This document shows, piece by piece, positions 34,010-43,041 of a stretch of 64,000 nucleotides of DNA. The notes under the pieces are model-generated. The model had not been told where the DNA came from and ran no database searches. It saw only the letters and a program-made list of their open reading frames with translations. Numbering within the stretch: the first letter of the stretch is position 1; every line of letters starts with the position of its first letter. The stretch is from Candidatus Gastranaerophilales bacterium (lineage in GTDB: Bacteria > Cyanobacteriota > Vampirovibrionia > Gastranaerophilales > JAILCC01), in contig JAQVHS010000002.1 of assembly GCA_028696075.1 (NCBI GenBank), positions 99,701 to 163,700 of the forward strand, written 5' to 3'. A program made the translations under genes and the position numbers.

Positions 34010-35272
34010 ATGAAGTTAGCAAATAAATTTGCATCAGACCTGACTGATAAAGATAAAAATAAAGCAAGGCAGGCAGCTAAATATATAATTGATAACAAAG
34101 ACATGGAAGCCTGGCGGTGTTTTGTTGAAAATTCCGACAATATTTTTCCTTTTATAAAACAAAATATCGCAAGCTATTTTTCTGATGTAATTGATGAAAA
34201 TAATTATCAAAACCTTTTCGAACTTTTTAAAATCCACTCGTTGGATTGGGATGAATGTTTTGTGCAAATCCTTTTAAGATTTTCTTATTCTAACAAAGAA
34301 TTGAATGATAAGATGTTTGAGCTGCTAAAGATAGGGTCTGAGGATGAAAAGGCTTATGCGGCGAAGTTTTTTTCTTTTATAACAAATAATGCCACGGCAT
34401 ATTATCTGTTCGATGCCTATTCCGGCAATTATGAACCGCTAAAGTACAATTGTGCCAAAGCGCTTGGCGATATGGGAGATAATTATTCTTATGAATATTA
34501 CATGAATAAGCTTGAAGCGGAAGATGATTGGGAAAAAACCGATGCAGCGCAGTTTTTACAATGGTATGGCAACAAAAAAGCCTTCATCCCCATTTTAAAA
34601 GCTATGTCAAAATCTTCTATGCCCGAGCATATAGCAGGTGCAGCCGCTATGCTTGAAGCCCCCAACAAATATTATGCGGATGATGACAAATGTGTAAGAG
34701 AGTTTGCTTTGGATTGCTACCAGCATTTAATCACAAGTTTAGCTGAAATTTGGCCGTTATCAACTATTATTGATTTCAAAATTTATGAGAGTATAGGCGC
34801 TTTAATTGATATTATAAATGCCCACCCCGAAAAAGACCTGATATCGAGATATGCGGTTTTGTTGTTAAAGACCAAATATCTTTTCCAAATGTTTTATGAG
34901 AATGACATCTATAAGTTCAATGAAACGCAGGAAACCTTAAAGGAGCTTGAGGAGATATTCGGTTATTTAAGCAGTTTGGATAATGCGTTTTGGCAGATTT
35001 GCGAGGATGCTATCGCCGTAGAGCTTATACAGGAAGAAAATTCAAGGGTTTGTTTTGCGCTTGAACTTATAAGTGATTTGAATTTGGAAAATTATATCGA
35101 TACGATAAAAAATATTTTAAAAGGTCAAAACTCTGAAAAAGTTATTTATCAGGCTGTTATGACATTGGCTTCCGTCGGTGAGTTTTACGGAGTTGATAAA
35201 GAATTCGTTTTATCTCAAATTAAAGACGAAAATCTTAAACCTCTTATAGATAGTACAATCCCTGAGTTATAG
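34010..35272 (+). CDS. HEAT-like helical repeat protein
   Basis: 420 residues, all-helical and acidic, without signal peptide or membrane segment. Several helix pairs with HEAT/Armadillo character are visible: LFELFKIHSLDWDECF, DEKAYAAKFFSFI, YNCAKALGDMG, EKTDAAQFLQWYGN and the C-terminal VIYQAVMTLASVGEF. Likely a cytosolic scaffold or protein-binding protein; partner unknown. AAGGAGA precedes the ATG. Convergent with the calpain-like gene, only two bases apart. Confidence 0.8.
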   Translation: MKLANKFASDLTDKDKNKARQAAKYIIDNKDMEAWRCFVENSDNIFPFIKQNIASYFSDVIDENNYQNLFELFKIHSLDWDECFVQILLRFSYSNKELNDKMFELLKIGSEDEKAYAAKFFSFITNNATAYYLFDAYSGNYEPLKYNCAKALGDMGDNYSYEYYMNKLEAEDDWEKTDAAQFLQWYGNKKAFIPILKAMSKSSMPEHIAGAAAMLEAPNKYYADDDKCVREFALDCYQHLITSLAEIWPLSTIIDFKIYESIGALIDIINAHPEKDLISRYAVLLLKTKYLFQMFYENDIYKFNETQETLKELEEIFGYLSSLDNAFWQICEDAIAVELIQEENSRVCFALELISDLNLENYIDTIKNILKGQNSEKVIYQAVMTLASVGEFYGVDKEFVLSQIKDENLKPLIDSTIPEL

Positions 35273-35274
35273 AC

Positions 35275-36084
35275 CTAGGCAATCTTCACAGCTACGATAG
35301 AAGATTTGTGCTTTTTAACTTCTTTGTACGGAATAAACCACTCCTTTGAGGTGTCATAAGGGTTTATAAGTACAAAAAACTCATTTCTAAACTCCTTTAC
35401 CGCATAAGAATGGTGGGGCATAAAAATTTGACCGTTGTATATAAAATCGTCTTCGCCTGAATGAAAAGAAACTGTTATAGCGTATGATTTTTTGTTTTTT
35501 TCCAATTCAGGCAGAGCTTTTTCTAATTCATCTTCTTTATTGAAATAATCATTAGGTTTGAACCCTGTCAAAAGAAACATAGCATATTCATCATAATTGG
35601 TATCCAAAGAACCGTAAGAGCTGGGCATAAAACCAGTATCGTACATATTTGCCCGCTTTTTTCCGTATGGAGCATTACACATCGTATATTTCAATGATAA
35701 CAACCAGTTGCTGCGCTGGTGTTTTAATACGGCTATCTCAAGAGCCTTTACTTTCTCACAGCCTGAAGACAGCTTCGGAATATACCTTATCTCTTCTTTT
35801 GTTATAATGTAGGATTTGGCAGCGCCGATTAGGGTTACTTGTACATCGCCGTTTGGCAGAGGCTTAAGAATGTTTTGGAGTAACCGTCTGCCTTTAGGTA
35901 TTTGGTTTATGGACGTTAGCGCTCCAAGTAACCAGCAATCTCCGGTTTCGCCTTGTTTAAAATTATTAATGGCACTTGCAGTGCTTATAAAATCTAAATC
36001 TTCAAAGTTAATGAACGGGTTTAACCTGTTTTGAATCTGATTAAAACCTAAAGTACTCTTGGATGTAAAAATATTTTCAGCCAT
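35275..36084 (-). CDS. calpain-like (C2 family) cysteine peptidase
   Basis: 269 residues, no signal peptide. The calpain active-site pattern is complete: QGETGDCWLLGAL (Cys50), MPHHSYAV (His225, calpain GHAYSV) and LINPYD (Asn241, calpain RNPWG). The calpain core is normally about 300 residues, and here no C2-like or EF-hand domain is attached. Calpain-type proteases occur sporadically in bacteria; activation and substrate are unknown. The 240-base upstream region has no clear promoter. Confidence 0.82.
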   Translation of the reverse strand: MAENIFTSKSTLGFNQIQNRLNPFINFEDLDFISTASAINNFKQGETGDCWLLGALTSINQIPKGRRLLQNILKPLPNGDVQVTLIGAAKSYIITKEEIRYIPKLSSGCEKVKALEIAVLKHQRSNWLLSLKYTMCNAPYGKKRANMYDTGFMPSSYGSLDTNYDEYAMFLLTGFKPNDYFNKEDELEKALPELEKNKKSYAITVSFHSGEDDFIYNGQIFMPHHSYAVKEFRNEFFVLINPYDTSKEWFIPYKEVKKHKSSIVAVKIA

Positions 36085-36327
36085 GCTCTAAAAATTACTC
36101 GTTCTTCTCACTTTATAAATAAAGGTAATTTTTTATGCTAAAATTAAAAGTAATACCAACAAAGTTACAAAAGTTAATTAAGGCAAGCATATTCTTAGAA
36201 AATCATCTGTTTGGTGGATTAAAACAAAAAAATATACTGTTATAGTGTTATTGATAATGGAGAGTATAAAATTCTATAAGCAGGGGAGATTTGATTTTTT
36301 AAAAACCTGCTTTTTTACTGCCCTGAT

Positions 36328-36792
36328 TTAAGGGTGGGGTTTAGTTTTAAATAAACCGAACATATCACAAACAATGAATTTGCCTGCCTGAAGAGCCAGA
36401 AGTCCTGCAGCAAGTTTGCCTACGATAGGGGCTTTGCCAAGTATACCCGGCTTTGACTTGGAAGCAAATAATGCAAGGAAGCCTAATCCGAATGTTATGG
36501 CATTATCGGTAATATTTCCGAAAAATCCTGTTACATAATTCTTAACGCCCATTAATACTGACATAATGCCTGTATCTGTGAACCAATTCTGAGCCCAGTT
36601 GCGTATTTTATGACTTGCTATGCTTTGGGTTTCCATGGAATCATTTCTTAAGTAAACGTCTTCTATTTGGTTAATAGTTTGAGCCTGAGTATCTCTTACC
36701 GCATTTCTGTGAGTGGAACTGAGCGAATCATAACCCGCTATACCAAGAGCCGCTATACCTATTGTTTTTGCTATAAAACTTCCTGCACTCAT
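36328..36792 (-). CDS. hypothetical membrane protein
   Basis: 154 residues. Hydrophobic helices at about 5-22 (FIAKTIGIAALGIAGY), 78-112 (MSVLMGVKNYVTGFF, AITFGLGFLALFASK) and 125-143 (KLAAGLLALQAGKFI). The middle part is polar (DTQAQTINQIEDVYLR). Family not recognised. It lies five bases after the HEAT-like gene and is very probably in the same operon. Confidence 0.7.
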   Translation of the reverse strand: MSAGSFIAKTIGIAALGIAGYDSLSSTHRNAVRDTQAQTINQIEDVYLRNDSMETQSIASHKIRNWAQNWFTDTGIMSVLMGVKNYVTGFFGNITDNAITFGLGFLALFASKSKPGILGKAPIVGKLAAGLLALQAGKFIVCDMFGLFKTKPHP

Positions 36793-36797
36793 TTTTA

Positions 36798-37481
36798 TTA
36801 CCCTTTCGATTTATTTTTAACTTGTTGGTTTTGGTCATAATGTGAATTGTCATCCACCGTTTGTTTTTCTTCCGCCAGTTTTAACATGGCAGATATTGAT
36901 TGATTTGCATCCTGACCGTAGTTGCTTTTTGATTTTTCTATATTACCGAGTATTTGTTTGGTTAGATTGTCGCCCTTGGCATAGCCTGTTTGCACAGCTG
37001 CCATTGCCAACGATTTTACTGCCTGATTTTGGTCCTGCAGCGCAATGTTTAAAAGAGCCGTTAAAGCAGGGTCTGATGCTCTTGATTTGTCTTCTTTAAA
37101 CCTTTTAAGAAGATTTGCTGCCGCATCCTTTCTGACTTCCGCATTGTTATTTTTCAAACATTGTTCAAGTGTTTTTATGTAATTATCGGTTAGTACAACA
37201 ACCTCTCTTTTTTTATTGTCTGCCGTCGCGGCAGGTGCGGCAGCTACGGGTGTTGACCCTATAGTTACCGGGGGTTGTGTATTTTGAGGCACATTGTTAT
37301 TTGAAATATAATAATTCGGCGGATATGCAAAACCGGGGTAAGATGCCGGCGGATATGCATACGCATACGGATTATACACAGGCATGCCCGCAGGCGCAAC
37401 ATTAGCCGAAGGGTTATTAATGTGAATGTTAATAGTCCCTGAACCGTTGTATGGTATGGATGTTGGTGTAGCTTGTGACAT
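36798..37481 (-). CDS. protein with Pro/Tyr/Asn-rich N-terminus and HEAT-like domain
   Basis: 227 residues. Residues 1-100 are low complexity (PVYNPYAYAYPPASYPGF, NNNVPQNTQPP), similar in style to the 26003 protein (both contain NPYA-type tracts). Residues 105-210 form HEAT-like helices: TLEQCLKNNNAEVRKDAAAN, LTALLNIALQDQNQAVKSLA. The C-terminus is Gln/Asn/Lys-rich. No signal peptide. Probably a scaffold with a disordered arm; function unknown. First gene of a two-gene operon. Confidence 0.75.
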   Translation of the reverse strand: MSQATPTSIPYNGSGTINIHINNPSANVAPAGMPVYNPYAYAYPPASYPGFAYPPNYYISNNNVPQNTQPPVTIGSTPVAAAPAATADNKKREVVVLTDNYIKTLEQCLKNNNAEVRKDAAANLLKRFKEDKSRASDPALTALLNIALQDQNQAVKSLAMAAVQTGYAKGDNLTKQILGNIEKSKSNYGQDANQSISAMLKLAEEKQTVDDNSHYDQNQQVKNKSKG

Positions 37482-37634
37482 AAACCGACCTTAAAATTTA
37501 CCTTATATATATAAAGTAAAAAATCCAATTTTTTTTGCTTTTAAACGGGCAAAATTCGCCCTAACTTTATATTTGTTTACAATACTTCAGGTGCAAAATC
37601 TTTATTTATCTTGATTATTTTTTCAAACTATTTT

Positions 37635-37656
37635 AATTGTTGCATATGCAACAATT
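37635..37656. promoter_or_regulatory. 22-base perfect palindrome, candidate operator
   Basis: Each half is AATTGTTGCAT, with no mismatch or spacer. It lies about 95 bases before the start of the envelope operon and 155 bases before the divergent HEAT-like operon. No T run follows, so it is more likely a repressor or activator site than a terminator. Confidence 0.5.
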
Positions 37657-37749
37657 TTAGTTTAAAATCTTGGGGTTAGAATTTTCAGTGTGAAGTCATC
37701 CTGGTGAATTATCAAACTGATTTGACGTATAAGATAGAGTGGAGAATTT

Positions 37750-40155
37750 ATGAAGAAGTTATTGAGTTTTCTGTTGTGCCTTATGATATTAGGCATGCAA
37801 TCGGGAGCGGCTTTGGCAATCACTGAAGTTGCCCAAAAAGCAAAAGCTCCGATTTACAAAACAAATGCAAGAACGATTAAATATGCGTTTGTTTTTGATG
37901 GTCCTTCAGACAAGAATGCAAAAGTTTTAAAGCAATTTCAGACAGAGATTACAAAATCTACAGCGCCTGATTACAAAGCCGAATTTCCTAAAAATCTGGT
38001 ATTTGAAGGAAACTGGACGTCTGATTCCGTTAAAGACGTAAGTCAAAAAGCCTTGTCTTCCGATGCTACGATGGTGGTTTCTTTGGGATATCTGTCATCA
38101 AAATATTTTTCTCAATTACAAAACAAAAAGAAGATGGTTGTTACTATTGACCAATACGGTTTAAGAGATTTCGGGGACGGACTTTTTAATCCTCTTCAAC
38201 AGTCTATAAAAGGTGCTTTGTTATTCAAGAAGCTTATTTCGTTTAATAAAGCAGCTGTTTTAATGACAGAAAGCTACTACAAAACACAAAAAGATTGGAA
38301 TAAATTCTTAGAGTCCAAATTACCGGGTTTGAACTTTACGGTTGTGCCTGTCAATGGTGGTGCAGCTGCAGTTCTTGGCAAAATTCCTTCTGATTGTGAT
38401 GCGGTTATTTTTACCCCGTTATACAATATGTCTTCAGACCAAAAAGAAATATTGATTTCTAACTTTAATTCAAAAAAAATGCCTACATATTCAACCGTAG
38501 GCAAAGAAGACGTTGAAGCAGGTGTTCTGTTTGGGACAGGAGCATATGACCTTGACAGAAAAATGGCTGAGGCTACTTCTTTTAGTATTCAAGGGGTTTT
38601 AAACGGAAATAAAGCATTTACCGGCAAAGTGGATTTTTATGAAGACGAGTTATTGTATTTCAATAAAGATACTGCCGAGCTGTTAAACTATCAGCCGCAC
38701 TTACGGGTATTAAATAATGCGGAAGTTATTACCAATAAAGCCCCAAAAGTATATAGCTTAACGGCTGTATTTGATACGCTTGATAAGCAAAACCTCGATA
38801 TTGAAAGAAAAAGACTGCTTGTGAAAGCTGCGAGAAGAGCTTCTGCTGCCGCTATTTTGAAGTATTTGCCTTCTTTTGGCATAACTTTAGGCTATCAGCA
38901 GTACAATGAAGATTTTGCCCGCTCTGCCCAACTTTCCGTACCCGAAAAAACAGGGGTATTCTCTATGGGTATCGAGCAGATTATTTATTCTCCCGCTCTT
39001 GTAACCAATATTTTGGTTAAAGGTAAGATGGTTAACTTCCAAAAGGCGGAACAACTTCTTACCGAACAAAATATGGGTATTGATATTGCACTGATGTATC
39101 TTGATATTTTAATGCTTGAAAATGCAATAAAAGTCCAAAAAGATTATGTAAAAGAATCAAGAGAAAATCTTGCCATCGCAAGAGTACGTGAAAAACTGGG
39201 TAAATGCGGCTATGAAGAGCCTTTAAGATGGGCTTCGCAGCTTAGTATAAACGAGCAGCATTTACTTGATATGACAGCTGAACTTAAAAATCTTAAAATA
39301 GCCGTAAATAAACTTTTGACGAGTGACCAAAAAGAGAATTTTGAGCTTGCCGAGCTGAAAGCTAACGACCCCGCTTTTTATACGAGCGAAATTCATATTA
39401 TAAACTATGTTTCAACTCCGGTTATGCTTGAAAAATTCACTCAAATGCTTATAGAGGAGTCTTACAGAGTTTCTCCCGAACTTGCTAAATTAAAAGCGGC
39501 AATTAAAATGAAAGACCATGAAATGTCTATGTATTATCAAAAATTTATTTTGCCTGATGCAAAATTATCTTTGGATTATACGTCTTTATTGGACAGACAA
39601 TTCACCGGTACAACTCAAATTCTTCAGCCTTTGGGACCGGGAGGAAAGCATATTCCCGTTAATATGAATCCGCCTAATGCAACTAACGGCAGGCTTGGTA
39701 TTTTTGCGCAATGGAAGCCTATTGAAGGCGGTACAAAAATAGCTGAAATCGCAAGAATTAAAGCGGAAAGAGAAGAATTACAGCGCTATAGCGATGAAGT
39801 TAAAATCACCTTGGAAGCCCACATCAGAGAAGTAATTAACAAAGCATTGGCAGGATACTTTAGTATTGAAAAGAACTATAAAGCCATGTATGCTTCACAG
39901 GAAAATTATCATCTGGTAAAGAACAAGTACTTAAAAGGCTCCATTCCTATTGCACAAATGGTTGATGCACAGCATACCTATTTAGACTCTAAAGTGAAAG
40001 CTATGAATTCCCAGTATATTTTCTTTAAAGAGCTGCTATGGGTGCAAAGAGGTATTTGTTCCGTTAACTGGAGTAAGGCAACTCCCGAAGCCAAACAATT
40101 TATACAAAAACTAAAAGACAATTTGGAAAGCAGACCGGATATACAATTACTATAA
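37750..40155 (+). CDS. fusion of periplasmic binding protein-like domain and TolC-type outer membrane efflux domain
   Basis: 801 residues with a signal peptide (KKLLSFLLCLMILG...GAALA). Residues about 45-310 look like an ABC substrate-binding/type I periplasmic-binding fold: KYAFVFDGPSDKNAKVLKQF, ATMVVSLGYLSSK, FNKAAVLMTESYYK and DAVIFTPLYNMSSDQKE. Residues about 340-780 resemble a TolC/OEP domain, with long coiled helices in two repeats (IALMYLDILMLENAIKVQKD; KALAGYFSIEKNYKAMYASQ) and beta-barrel-like strands between. TolC forms trimeric export ducts. The binding domain would sit in the periplasm, perhaps gating or sensing. Followed by terminator, bamA and skp. Confidence 0.75.
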   Translation: MKKLLSFLLCLMILGMQSGAALAITEVAQKAKAPIYKTNARTIKYAFVFDGPSDKNAKVLKQFQTEITKSTAPDYKAEFPKNLVFEGNWTSDSVKDVSQKALSSDATMVVSLGYLSSKYFSQLQNKKKMVVTIDQYGLRDFGDGLFNPLQQSIKGALLFKKLISFNKAAVLMTESYYKTQKDWNKFLESKLPGLNFTVVPVNGGAAAVLGKIPSDCDAVIFTPLYNMSSDQKEILISNFNSKKMPTYSTVGKEDVEAGVLFGTGAYDLDRKMAEATSFSIQGVLNGNKAFTGKVDFYEDELLYFNKDTAELLNYQPHLRVLNNAEVITNKAPKVYSLTAVFDTLDKQNLDIERKRLLVKAARRASAAAILKYLPSFGITLGYQQYNEDFARSAQLSVPEKTGVFSMGIEQIIYSPALVTNILVKGKMVNFQKAEQLLTEQNMGIDIALMYLDILMLENAIKVQKDYVKESRENLAIARVREKLGKCGYEEPLRWASQLSINEQHLLDMTAELKNLKIAVNKLLTSDQKENFELAELKANDPAFYTSEIHIINYVSTPVMLEKFTQMLIEESYRVSPELAKLKAAIKMKDHEMSMYYQKFILPDAKLSLDYTSLLDRQFTGTTQILQPLGPGGKHIPVNMNPPNATNGRLGIFAQWKPIEGGTKIAEIARIKAEREELQRYSDEVKITLEAHIREVINKALAGYFSIEKNYKAMYASQENYHLVKNKYLKGSIPIAQMVDAQHTYLDSKVKAMNSQYIFFKELLWVQRGICSVNWSKATPEAKQFIQKLKDNLESRPDIQLL

Positions 40156-40160
40156 ACACT

Positions 40161-40191
40161 AAAGGGGAGGCTTCAAGCCTTCCCTTTTTTT
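40161..40191 (+). terminator. terminator after the TolC fusion gene
   Basis: Stem AGGGGAGGCTT / AAGCCTTCCCT (one G-T pair) followed by seven T residues. Confidence 0.8.
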
Positions 40192-40284
40192 CTGTATTGT
40201 CTATAATTAAAGTAATTAAAAAAGTAGAATATTTTTTCATATTAAATTATTATGTTGTTATATTGTACCTGAAGTTTGTGGCTA

Positions 40285-42213
40285 ATGAATAAATTCAATA
40301 AATTATCAGCATTTATATTCTTTCTAATACTAGGCTTGGCAGTGCGGCAGAATACGGTTTGTGCCGAAGAAATGCAAACTCCGCGTCTTCAGGATAAAAC
40401 ATTGCAGACCTTGGAGAATGAAACACCTCAGCAGTTAAAAACAGAATCTAAAAAAGAAAACCCCGGTATCTATATTAAAGATATCAGAATTACAGGGAAT
40501 AACCTCGTTCGTCAGGAAGATATACTCAACGCTATTTCGACAAAAACGGGCATGCTTTATGACAGAGATTTAATCAAAGTAAACCTCAGAGAAATATATG
40601 ATATGGGTTATTTTTCCGACAAGATTAAGGCCAGTCCCGTTATGACACCTGAAGGAGTGGTATTGAACATTCAGGTTGAAGAAAACGTTCCTATTACAGG
40701 CTTTGTTATAACAGGTAATGAAGTAATTTCAACCGCGGAAATTCAGGCAATCCTGTCTAATCAGGTGGGAATGCCTCAAAATATTGTTGAAATTAATGAG
40801 GTTATAGGCGCAATAGAAAATTATTATGCAGAACACGGTTACATATTAGCACGTGTTAAAGATATTCATGACGAACCTGACGGTACCGTATTTGTTGAAG
40901 TTAATGAAGGTATTATCGATGAAATCAGATACACCGGTAATACCAAGACTAAAGACTATGTTATTGAAAGAAATATATCTGTCATTCCAAATACAATCTA
41001 TAACGATAATATTATGCAGAAGGATATTATGAGATTGTATAATACGCAAGCGTTTGCGAATGTTAAGCGCTCTTTATCGCCATCTGAAAACGACCCTGAA
41101 AAATATTGCCTGACCGTAGAACTTGAAGAAAAAAGAACGGGAAGTATCTCTGTAGGCGGCGGACTTGACCTTACTACAGGCTTGTTCGGTACGGTAGGAT
41201 ATGCCGACAGAAATTTCCTCGGCAGAGGACAGCAAACTTCTGTTAATTTCTCTACAGGTACGGGAGCCATGATGAGCGGCAGCGATGTTTTAAATCGTGC
41301 TGATTTCCAATTTGAGGCCAAATTGACCGAACCTCGCTTGATGGGAACCATGATTTCTATGGATAATACTGTTTACGGCAGCAGCTGGGCCAGTTTTCAA
41401 ATCCCTCTTGCAATTGAAAAAAGAATTGGCGGCAGTATCGAATTTGCTAAACCTCTTAAAAAATATCCCCACTTAATAGCGGGTCTGGGCTTTGGTATGG
41501 AGTTCGATAAGGTTGAAGAAGGTGATGAAGCGCAAGCCAGACAAAGATTTTTGGCACATGGTATTCCTTTTTCGGAAAGAGCTGAACAGTTAGTGTCAGG
41601 CACATATTTATCTTTGTCTCCGACATTAATATATGATACAAGAGATAATCCTATTGCACCTCGTAACGGTGTGTTTGCAATGGGTAAAATTAAAGGTGCG
41701 TTAAAGATTGCAGGTGATGCCGGAAGTTATGCATCCGTTACAGGCAGCATAAAGAAATTTTTCCCTGTAGCTAAAGCATCTACTCTGATTACATCGGCAA
41801 AAGTTGCAGGAAACCTAGCAGGAGATATGCCTGAATTTGCCGCATACAGATTAGGCGGCGCAAGAAACATCCGCGGGTTCAAAGAAGGACATATGGGCAG
41901 AGGATACGGCTATGTTATGGGTTCTGTAGAATATAGAACACCAATTCCTCTGTTGGATAAAGTTACTTCAAACGAGTTCTTAAACAGCACAAGACTTGCC
42001 GCTTTTGTTGATGCGAGTCAAATGTTTTCTCCTACCCTGTCAAATAAATTGTACTCTTTCCCCGGTTATGCTATAGTGGCTGGTGTAGGTGTAAGATTTT
42101 TTATACCCGGGTTAGGACCTTTGAGTTTAGATTATGGTATACCTTTAACCGGAGTTGGAGAAAACAACTCTCAGAACGGGCAATTTACTTTCTTCTTCGG
42201 CGAAACATACTAG
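40285..42213 (+). CDS. bamA: outer membrane protein assembly factor BamA (Omp85 family)
   Basis: 642 residues from the ATG at 40285; an in-frame TTG at 40276 is less likely. Signal peptide NKLSAFIFFLILGLAV...VCA. Three POTRA domains follow (YIKDIRITGNNLVRQEDIL; VPITGFVITGNEVISTAEI; IIDEIRYTGNTKTKDYVI), fewer than the five of E. coli but like cyanobacterial Omp85. The barrel has the conserved FLGRGQ and lid-loop IRGF (GGARNIRGFKEG). Inserts beta-barrel proteins in the outer membrane. A skp-like gene follows after 24 bases. Confidence 0.93.
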   Translation: MNKFNKLSAFIFFLILGLAVRQNTVCAEEMQTPRLQDKTLQTLENETPQQLKTESKKENPGIYIKDIRITGNNLVRQEDILNAISTKTGMLYDRDLIKVNLREIYDMGYFSDKIKASPVMTPEGVVLNIQVEENVPITGFVITGNEVISTAEIQAILSNQVGMPQNIVEINEVIGAIENYYAEHGYILARVKDIHDEPDGTVFVEVNEGIIDEIRYTGNTKTKDYVIERNISVIPNTIYNDNIMQKDIMRLYNTQAFANVKRSLSPSENDPEKYCLTVELEEKRTGSISVGGGLDLTTGLFGTVGYADRNFLGRGQQTSVNFSTGTGAMMSGSDVLNRADFQFEAKLTEPRLMGTMISMDNTVYGSSWASFQIPLAIEKRIGGSIEFAKPLKKYPHLIAGLGFGMEFDKVEEGDEAQARQRFLAHGIPFSERAEQLVSGTYLSLSPTLIYDTRDNPIAPRNGVFAMGKIKGALKIAGDAGSYASVTGSIKKFFPVAKASTLITSAKVAGNLAGDMPEFAAYRLGGARNIRGFKEGHMGRGYGYVMGSVEYRTPIPLLDKVTSNEFLNSTRLAAFVDASQMFSPTLSNKLYSFPGYAIVAGVGVRFFIPGLGPLSLDYGIPLTGVGENNSQNGQFTFFFGETY

Positions 42214-42237
42214 TTACGAATTTTATTGGAGGATTTT

Positions 42238-42714
42238 ATGAAACTATTACAAAAACTATCTGTCGGTGTATTAACTATATGTGCAGCGGCTGCTATTCAT
42301 CCATCTTTTGCTGCAACCGCTACCGTTGATGTTGAAAAAGTTTTGGCTGAATATAAAAAAGCTCAGACTTTTGCGCAGCAATTCAAAGCTGAAGAAGTCG
42401 GCTTGGAAAAATTCCTGGTAGATGCCAGAAGTCAGGTAAAGGCTGCTACTACCGAGATTGAAAGAACTAATATAGAAAAAAAATTAGAAAAAGAATTACA
42501 GGAAAAAGCTCAAAAAATTAAAGCGGAACAGATAAAAAGACTTCAGGAAATTGAAACTGATGTTTATAAAGCTATCGAAAAAGTAACAGCTAAAAAATAC
42601 GATTTAGTATTGAAAAAAACAGCTGTTATTCTCGGCGGCAGCGATATTTCCAATGATGTTATTAAAGAACTTAACGGAGTTTCTTACAAAACGCTCGGCG
42701 ATAAGAAAAAATAG
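42238..42714 (+). CDS. skp: Skp/OmpH-family periplasmic chaperone
   Basis: 158 residues from the ATG at 42238, with GGAGG at Shine-Dalgarno distance. Signal peptide KLLQKLSVGVLTICAAAA...SFAA. Mature part starts ATVDVEKVLAEYKKAQ and is dominated by charged coiled-coil helices (IERTNIEKKLEKELQEKAQK), ending with LVLKKTAVILGGSDISNDVI, the Skp C-terminal strand. It would shield outer membrane proteins in transit to the BamA encoded upstream. Terminator follows. Confidence 0.9.
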   Translation: MKLLQKLSVGVLTICAAAAIHPSFAATATVDVEKVLAEYKKAQTFAQQFKAEEVGLEKFLVDARSQVKAATTEIERTNIEKKLEKELQEKAQKIKAEQIKRLQEIETDVYKAIEKVTAKKYDLVLKKTAVILGGSDISNDVIKELNGVSYKTLGDKKK

Positions 42715-42736
42715 CATTATCAATTAATAAGTAAAA

Positions 42737-42776
42737 AATAACCGTATAAAGATTTTACCTTTATGCGGTTATTTTT
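42737..42776 (+). terminator. terminator of the bamA-skp operon
   Basis: AATAACCGTATAAAG / CTTTATGCGGTTATT stem with short loop and T tract. Confidence 0.85.
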
Positions 42777-42870
42777 ATGTTAAGAATGTAAATAATTCTT
42801 TTTCGCAAACCGTCAAATCCTTTTTTTTCTTGACTTAATGCTATTACCAATTAGAATATATATACTGTTT

Positions 42871-43040
42871 AAGGAAAGCAGGGTGAGCAGGATATTGTTA
42901 AGGATGTCTGCATGCGATTCCCTCGCTGATGCGCAGCCGTAAAGCCGGAATACTTAAAGAAGTAAAATAGTTGTCCGTACTTCGCACTTAAAGGGAAGAC
43001 ACTCAAAATCTTTTGAAGTACCGATAACGCGGTACTTTTT
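42871..43040 (+). promoter_or_regulatory. structured leader with attenuator-like alternating helices, class unknown
   Basis: A GC-richer stretch (42880-42950) is followed by alternating complementary segments: TACTT 42951, GAAGTA 42959-42964, GTACTTC 42977-42983, GAAGTACC 43015-43022 and GGTACTT 43031-43037 plus T residues. GTACTTC can pair with GAAGTA (leaving the terminator free) or with the 5' arm of the terminator (antitermination). That is the layout of a riboswitch or attenuator expression platform. A TTGACT box (42831) may be the -35. I could not match it to a known riboswitch core. Confidence 0.55.
42883..42942 (+). CDS. possible leader peptide
   Basis: GTG start seven bases after AAGGA, 19 codons then TAA: MSRILLRMSACDSLADAQP. 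An internal ATG is at 42904. It lies within the GC-richer part of the leader, before the alternating helices, so ribosome position could affect folding. No strong codon run. It may equally be chance within a structured RNA. Confidence 0.25.
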   Translation: MSRILLRMSACDSLADAQP

Positions 43041-43041
43041 G
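43016..43041 (+). terminator. terminator within the leader of the 43059 operon
   Basis: AAGTACC / GGTACTT stem, eight-base loop, T tract; ends 18 bases before the start codon of the first gene, so it would attenuate the operon. Confidence 0.75.

Noticed and set aside
42929-42955. Partial resemblance of the leader (CGCAGCCGTAA, AAGCCGGAATAC) to cobalamin riboswitch elements and of GCAGCCGTAA to SRP RNA
   Set aside because: The B12 box, the GGTGC/AAA core and the GGAAGGA SRP loop are missing or in wrong order, and the downstream genes have no B12 link.
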